Positions 59,524 through 64,000 of a stretch of DNA of 64,000 bases are shown here, one piece after another. The DNA is from Sphingomonas lycopersici. GTDB lineage: Bacteria; Pseudomonadota; Alphaproteobacteria; Sphingomonadales; Sphingomonadaceae. The position numbers were made by a program, and so were the translations under genes. The stretch covers positions 186,001 to 250,000 of the forward strand of contig NZ_JANFAU010000006.1 of assembly GCF_026130605.1 (NCBI RefSeq), in the 5' to 3' direction. The notes beneath the pieces were generated by a model. It was not told the DNA's origin. It did no database searches and saw only the letters and a list, made by a program, of their open reading frames with translations. Within the stretch, counting starts at the first letter, position 1, and every line of letters begins with the position of its first letter.

Positions 59524-60839
59524 CGTTCCGCCTTCCCCGTTCGCTGTTCGGCAAGCTGCTCGCGGGCCAGATCGTCATCGTCGTGGTGGTGGCGGTCGCG
59601 CTGCCGCTGCTCCTGTCGCACATGCTCCACGATACCGCCGACGCGTTCATCGCGGCGCGGCTCGAGCGCGAGGCGACCGGCTTCGCGCATGGCAGCGGGG
59701 CGACCGACCAGCCGCTGCCGCGCGAGCACGGCAACCGCTTCTTCGCGCTGTTCGACGCGCAGGGAAAGGCGCTCCAGGCGCGCCCGGCGGTGTTGCCGTT
59801 CGACCTTTCCGATCTGCCGCACGGCGCGGACCGGAGATTCACCACCTGGGGGCGCTATGACGTCCTCACCCGCCCGGTCGCGCTCCCCGCGGGGGGCAAT
59901 GGCTGGGTGGTGGTGGCGCAGGATCGCACCCATCCCGAGGAGATCGTCGACGATGTGGTGCGCTCGTTCCTGCGCCGCTTCGCCTGGGTGATCGCGGCGG
60001 CGCTGCTCGGTTCGCTGCTGCTGTCGTTCATCGTGCTGCGGCATGTGACGGGGATGTTCCGCGATGCGGCGGCGGATGCCGATGCGATCGGGCTCCCGCG
60101 GCTCGATGGGCGGATCGACGAGGCGCGGATGCCGAGCGAGGCGATGCCGCTGGTCCACGCCACCAACCGCGCGCTCGACCGGCTGGAGGCGGGATATCGC
60201 GCGCAGGGCGATTTCATCGGCAATGTCGCGCACGAGCTGCGCACCCCGCTCGCGCTGATCTCGCTCCGGCTCGAACAATTGCCCGAATCGCCGCAGCGCG
60301 ATCAGATCGGCGGTGCGGTGGCGCAGGCCAATCACGTCATCCGCCAGCTGATCGATCTCGCCGCGATCGATCGGCTGCACCCGCAATTGGGGATGGTCGA
60401 TCCCGTCGCGCTGGCGCGCGATGCGGTCGAGGCGATGGTGCCGATCGTCTACCGCTCTGGGCACAGCATCGCCTTCGAGGAGCCCGATCAGGCGCCGCCG
60501 CGGGTGCGCGGCGTAGCCGAATTGCTGCTGATCGCGGTCACCAATTTGATCGACAATGCGGTGCGCCACACCCCGGCGGGATCGGCGATCACCGTCTCCG
60601 CGGCGGCCGACGGCAGCCTGACGGTGGAGGATGACGGCCCGGGGCTCGCGGTCGACGCGCGCGATCCCGCCGCGCGCCGCTTCCGCCGCGGCGATACCGC
60701 GCGCAGCGACAGCGCCGGGCTGGGGCTGTCGATCGTCGAGCGTATCCTCGGGGTATGCGGCGGGGCGCTGGAGACCGGACGCAGCACGAGCGGCGGCGCA
60801 CTGCTGCGGCTGCGGCTGGATGCGACGCCTTTGACCTGA
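59520..60839 (+). CDS. Two-component sensor histidine kinase
   Basis: This is 439 residues from the ATGA-overlapping start at 59520. Two transmembrane helices (about 13-33 and 154-174) flank a ~120-residue periplasmic sensor domain. The dimerisation box is GNVAHELRTPLALI with His238, and the ATPase domain has NLIDNAVRHTP, VEDDGPGLAVD and SAGLGLSIVERIL. It pairs with the preceding response regulator. The ligand is unknown. Confidence 0.95.
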   Translation: MTFRLPRSLFGKLLAGQIVIVVVVAVALPLLLSHMLHDTADAFIAARLEREATGFAHGSGATDQPLPREHGNRFFALFDAQGKALQARPAVLPFDLSDLPHGADRRFTTWGRYDVLTRPVALPAGGNGWVVVAQDRTHPEEIVDDVVRSFLRRFAWVIAAALLGSLLLSFIVLRHVTGMFRDAAADADAIGLPRLDGRIDEARMPSEAMPLVHATNRALDRLEAGYRAQGDFIGNVAHELRTPLALISLRLEQLPESPQRDQIGGAVAQANHVIRQLIDLAAIDRLHPQLGMVDPVALARDAVEAMVPIVYRSGHSIAFEEPDQAPPRVRGVAELLLIAVTNLIDNAVRHTPAGSAITVSAAADGSLTVEDDGPGLAVDARDPAARRFRRGDTARSDSAGLGLSIVERILGVCGGALETGRSTSGGALLRLRLDATPLT

Positions 60840-60849
60840 AAAGCCCCTG

Positions 60850-60938
60850 CCCTTCAGGGGAGGGGTTGGGGTGGGGGAGTCACGAGCGACGGTCTCGGTG
60901 AGACACTCCCCACCCCCAAACCCCTCCCCTGAAGGGGA
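60850..60938. repeat. Long imperfect hairpin after the histidine kinase gene
   Basis: The left arm CCCTTCAGGGGAGGGGTTGG and the right arm CCAAACCCCTCCCCTGAAGG are inverted copies, extending to arms of about 31 bp around a 24-nt loop. It probably terminates transcription and resembles the hairpins after flgN. Confidence 0.85.
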
Positions 60939-61045
60939 GCGGCGAAAAGGGGACTTCAATCACGACACGTAATGCATTGCGTCGTTGTTGCTTCTGCCCC
61001 GGCGTCCCCGTTGCCGTTTGACCGCCCCGCTCCTAGACCCGCCGG

Positions 61046-62410
61046 ATGATTTCCGACCCCTCCGCCGTCAGCGTCACCGAATTGTTCACGATCGGGATCG
61101 GCCCGTCGAGCTCGCACACCGTCGGGCCGATGCGCGCCGCCAAGGCGTTCGCGCGCGAGATGGTCGACGCGGGGCTGGTGCCGGTCCGCGTGCAATGCGA
61201 ATTGTTCGGGTCGCTCTCGCTCACCGGGCGCGGGCACCATAGCGACCGCGCGGTGCTGCTCGGGCTTTCGGGGGAGACGCCCGAGGCGGTCGATCCGGCG
61301 GCGGTCGAGGGGCTGATCGCGGCGATCGGCGCGAACGGGCGGCTGGCGCTCGACGGGCGGGTCGCAATCGACTTCGATATCGAGCGCGACCTGCTGTTCC
61401 GCCCGGGCTTCTTGCCCGGCCACCCCAATGCGATGGCCTTCACCGCGACGCTCGCCGACGGCAGCGAGGTGATCCGGCGCTATTATTCGATCGGCGGCGG
61501 GGTGATCCGGCAGGAGGGCGCCGAGCCCGAACGCGCCAACCGCCAGCCGCGCTATCCGTTCGGCTCGGCGGCGGAATTGCTCGCGACCGGCGCGACGGAG
61601 GATCTGTCGATCGCCGCGATCGTCCGCGCCAACGAGCGCGCGTGGCGCGAGGATGCCGAGACCGACGGTTTCCTCGATCGCGTGCGCGACGCGATGACCG
61701 CCTCGATCGAGCGCGGCTGTGCGGCGACCGGCGAATTGCCCGGCGGGCTCAAGGTCAAGCGCCGCGCGCGCGCGATCCGCGAGAAACTGCTCGAACGCGG
61801 CCCGCGCAGCGACCCTAGCCTGGTGTTCGAATGGGTCAGCCTGTGGGCGCTCGCGGTCAACGAGGAGAATGCGGCGGGCGGGCGCGTCGTCACCGCGCCG
61901 ACCAATGGCGCGGCGGGGGTGATCCCGGCGGTGCTGCGCTATTACGAAACCTTCGTCCACGGCGCGACGCGCGACGGGGTGCGCACCCTGCTGCTCACCG
62001 CGGCGGCGATCGGGATGCTGTACAAGAAACGCGCGTCGATCTCGGCGGCGGAAATGGGGTGCCAGGGCGAGGTCGGGGTGGCCTGTTCGATGGCGGCCGG
62101 CGGGCTGGTCGCGGCGCTCGGCGGGAGCAATGCGCAGATCGAGAATGCCGCCGAGATCGGGATGGAGCATAACCTCGGGCTCACCTGCGATCCGATCGGC
62201 GGGCTGGTGCAGATCCCGTGCATCGAGCGCAACACGATGGGCGCGATCAAGGCGATCAACGCCGCCTATCTCGCGCTCCACGGCGACGGGCGGCATATCG
62301 TCAGCCTCGATCAGGTGATCGAAACGATGCGCCAGACGGGGAAGGACATGCGCTCGAAATATAAGGAGACGAGTCTGGGGGGACTCGCGGTCAACGTGGT
62401 GGAATGCTGA
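61046..62410 (+). CDS. sdaA: L-serine ammonia-lyase (single-chain, iron-sulfur)
   Basis: This 454-residue protein has the SdaA beta domain ([20 protein letters not shown]) and alpha domain with [40 protein letters not shown] and [20 protein letters not shown]. The conserved Cys residues in the last two bind the [4Fe-4S] cluster. It deaminates serine to pyruvate. Tail sequence [18 protein letters not shown] matches the family end. Confidence 0.96.
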   Translation: MISDPSAVSVTELFTIGIGPSSSHTVGPMRAAKAFAREMVDAGLVPVRVQCELFGSLSLTGRGHHSDRAVLLGLSGETPEAVDPAAVEGLIAAIGANGRLALDGRVAIDFDIERDLLFRPGFLPGHPNAMAFTATLADGSEVIRRYYSIGGGVIRQEGAEPERANRQPRYPFGSAAELLATGATEDLSIAAIVRANERAWREDAETDGFLDRVRDAMTASIERGCAATGELPGGLKVKRRARAIREKLLERGPRSDPSLVFEWVSLWALAVNEENAAGGRVVTAPTNGAAGVIPAVLRYYETFVHGATRDGVRTLLLTAAAIGMLYKKRASISAAEMGCQGEVGVACSMAAGGLVAALGGSNAQIENAAEIGMEHNLGLTCDPIGGLVQIPCIERNTMGAIKAINAAYLALHGDGRHIVSLDQVIETMRQTGKDMRSKYKETSLGGLAVNVVEC

Positions 62411-62455
62411 GCCTGCGCTGAACGGCAAGCGGCGCGGCAAAGCCGCGCCGTCGGA

Positions 62456-62477
62456 CGGCGGGTGCGAACACCCGCCG
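62456..62477 (+). terminator. GC-rich hairpin after serine dehydratase gene
   Basis: CGGCGGGTG-CGAA-CACCCGCCG is a perfect 9-bp stem with a tetraloop. A second stem (GGCGCGGC-AAA-GCCGCGCC) lies just before it. There is no T-run, so termination is less certain. Confidence 0.5.
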
Positions 62478-62526
62478 CCGGCCGGGCTTGTCCGTCTCGT
62501 GGATAGCGCGGCTATCCGCGTGCGGC

Positions 62527-64000
62527 CTACGCCGCGAACTGATTCATCGTATTGTGCGCCCCGCCGGCCTTCAGCGCGGCCTCGCCGGCGAAATATTCCT
62601 TGTGATCGTCGCCGATGTCGCTGCCCGACATATTCTGGTGCTTCACGCAGGCGATCCCCTGGCGGATCTCCTGCCGCTGGACGCCCTTGACGTAGCCCAG
62701 CATCGCCGCCTCGCCGAAATATTCCTTGGCGAGATTGTCGGTGCTCAGCGCCGCGGTGTGATAGGTCGGCAGCGTGATGAGGTGGTGGAAGATCCCCGCC
62801 CGCGCGCTGGCGTCCTTCTGGAAGGTACGGATACGCTCGTCGGCCTCGCGCGCCAGCTCGGTCTCGTCGTAATCGGCGCTCATCAGCCGCGCACGGTCAT
62901 AGCCCGAGATATCCTTCCCTTCCGCCGCCCAGCGGTCATAGACCTGCTGGCGGAAGTTGAGCGTCCAGTTGAAGCTCGGCGAATTGTTGTAGACCAGCTT
63001 GGCATTGGGCACCGCCTCGCGGATGCGATCGACCATCGACGCGATCTGCTCGATGTGCGGCTTCTCGGTCTCGATCCACAACAGGTCGGCGCCGTTCTGC
63101 AGCGAGGTGATGCAATCGAGCACGCAGCGGTCGGCCCCGGTCCCTTCGCGGAACTGATAGAGGTTCGACGCCAGCCGCTTCGGGCGCATCAGCTTCCCGT
63201 CGCGTTCGATCACGACATCGCCGCGTAGCGACGCGAGATCGGTCACCTCCTCGCAATCGAGGAAGGCGTTATATTGATCGCCGAGATCGCCCGGCTCGCG
63301 GCTGTAGGCGATCTGCTTGGTGAGCCCGGCGCCGAGCGAATCGGTGCGGGTGACGATGATGCCGTCCTCGACGCCCAGTTCGAGGAAGGCATAGCGGCAG
63401 GCGCGGACCTTCTGGAGGAAATCCTCGTGCGGCACGGTGACCTTGCCGTCCTGATGCCCGCATTGCTTTTCGTCGGAAACCTGATTCTCGATCTGCAGCG
63501 CGCAGGCGCCCGCCTCGATCATCTTCTTGGCGAGGAGATAGGTCGCCTCGGCATTGCCGAACCCGGCATCGATATCGGCGATGATCGGCACGACATGCGT
63601 CTCGAAATTGTCGATCGCATTGGCGAGCCGCTGCACCTCCACCTCGTTGCCGGCCTCGCGCGCCTTGTCGAGATCGCGGAACATCAGGCTCAGCTCGCGC
63701 GCATCGGCTTGCTTGAGGAAGGTGTAGAGCTCCTCGATCAGCGCGGGGACGCTGGTCTTTTCGTGCATCGACTGATCGGGCAGCGGGCCGAATTCGCTGC
63801 GCAGCGCGGCGACCATCCACCCCGAAAGGTAGAGATACTTGCCCTTGGTCGAGCCGAAATGCTTCTTGATCGAGATCAGCTTCTGCTGCCCGATGAAGCC
63901 GTGCCAGCAGCCGAGCGACTGGGTATAGGCGGCCGGATCGGCGTCATAAGCCGCCATGTCGCGGCGCATGATCGCGGCGGTGTAACGCGCGATGTCGAGC
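62527..64000 (-). CDS. aceA: Isocitrate lyase, partial (N-terminus beyond window)
   Basis: The frame is open from the stop at 62527 through the right edge (about 491 codons visible). It shows IMRRDMAAYDADPAAYTQSL, the catalytic loop with DEKQCGHQDGKVTVPHEDF, and IIADIDAGFGNAEATYLLAK with metal-binding Asp residues. It also has KLVYNNSPSFNWTLNFRQQV and ends MNQFAA. It belongs to the longer (~530-residue) isocitrate lyase class. It cleaves isocitrate to glyoxylate and succinate for growth on acetate or fatty acids. No malate synthase gene is in the window. Confidence 0.96.
   Translation of the reverse strand, partial: LDIARYTAAIMRRDMAAYDADPAAYTQSLGCWHGFIGQQKLISIKKHFGSTKGKYLYLSGWMVAALRSEFGPLPDQSMHEKTSVPALIEELYTFLKQADARELSLMFRDLDKAREAGNEVEVQRLANAIDNFETHVVPIIADIDAGFGNAEATYLLAKKMIEAGACALQIENQVSDEKQCGHQDGKVTVPHEDFLQKVRACRYAFLELGVEDGIIVTRTDSLGAGLTKQIAYSREPGDLGDQYNAFLDCEEVTDLASLRGDVVIERDGKLMRPKRLASNLYQFREGTGADRCVLDCITSLQNGADLLWIETEKPHIEQIASMVDRIREAVPNAKLVYNNSPSFNWTLNFRQQVYDRWAAEGKDISGYDRARLMSADYDETELAREADERIRTFQKDASARAGIFHHLITLPTYHTAALSTDNLAKEYFGEAAMLGYVKGVQRQEIRQGIACVKHQNMSGSDIGDDHKEYFAGEAALKAGGAHNTMNQFAA

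Overview
The window is a high-GC chromosome segment from an alphaproteobacterium, most likely Sphingomonas or a close sphingomonad. I infer this from the codon bias, the FlbD/sigma-54-controlled lateral-style flagellar gene order, the fused 5-oxoprolinase-type hydantoinase, and many short palindromes of the kind common in sphingomonad genomes. No rRNA, complete tRNA, CRISPR array or transposase gene was seen.

Region 1 (1 to about 10.9 kb) is the right end of a defence island. A leftward gene set encodes a C5-cytosine methyltransferase, a Z1-domain superfamily II ATPase, a DUF4420 PD-(D/E)XK nuclease and a MutL/Hsp90-like GHKL ATPase that runs off the left edge. A Vsr nick endonuclease gene is divergent from the methyltransferase. 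This matches the MutL-homologue restriction-modification class. Next come an AbiEi/AbiEii type IV toxin-antitoxin pair with two strong inverted-repeat operators, and an unrecognised 574-residue protein whose C-terminus resembles a PD-(D/E)XK-type nuclease core with Q-x-K. The island seems to end near 10.92 kb at a 20-bp sequence that looks like the 3' end of a tRNA gene, a typical integration scar, beside a 10-bp-arm inverted repeat.

Region 2 (11.2 to 20.6 kb) looks like a peptide or pyroglutamate salvage cluster. It holds an exported M20 amidohydrolase, DUF2891, the DUF979 and DUF969 membrane proteins, and a MarR-type regulator, all leftward. Divergent to them is a fused HyuA/HyuB (5-oxoprolinase-like) enzyme. 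An HNH endonuclease gene follows.

Region 3 (20.8 to 55.6 kb) is an almost complete flagellar locus: fliD-fliS; flbD-fliEFGHIJKLMNOPQR-flhB; the flagellin gene; a transglycosylase-flhA-fliA operon; motA/motB-like-flgA-flgM-flgN; and flgBCDEFGHIJKL followed by a second, full-length motA-motB pair. Good sigma-54 promoters (TGGCAC-N5-TTGC) precede flgB, the divergent motA-like gene and the transglycosylase-flhA-fliA operon. GGCAA/TTGCC palindromes near flgB and flbD/flagellin are candidate FlbD sites. Sigma-28-like promoters sharing TAAA-N15-GYCGTTTC precede flagellin and fliD. This suggests the order FlbD plus sigma-54, then FliA/FlgM, then filament genes.

Region 4 (55.7 to 64 kb) is housekeeping: 3-hydroxyacyl-CoA dehydrogenase, RdgB, RNase PH, a small lipoprotein, an OmpR-type two-component pair, L-serine dehydratase, and isocitrate lyase cut off by the right edge.

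The most unusual theme is a set of mobile palindromic elements. Family A (eight copies) and family B (two copies) lie mostly between genes. However, one B and one A element lie in frame inside the hydantoinase gene and one A element lies in frame inside fliK. Both A insertions are read in the same frame of the element, so the proteins gain peptide inserts.
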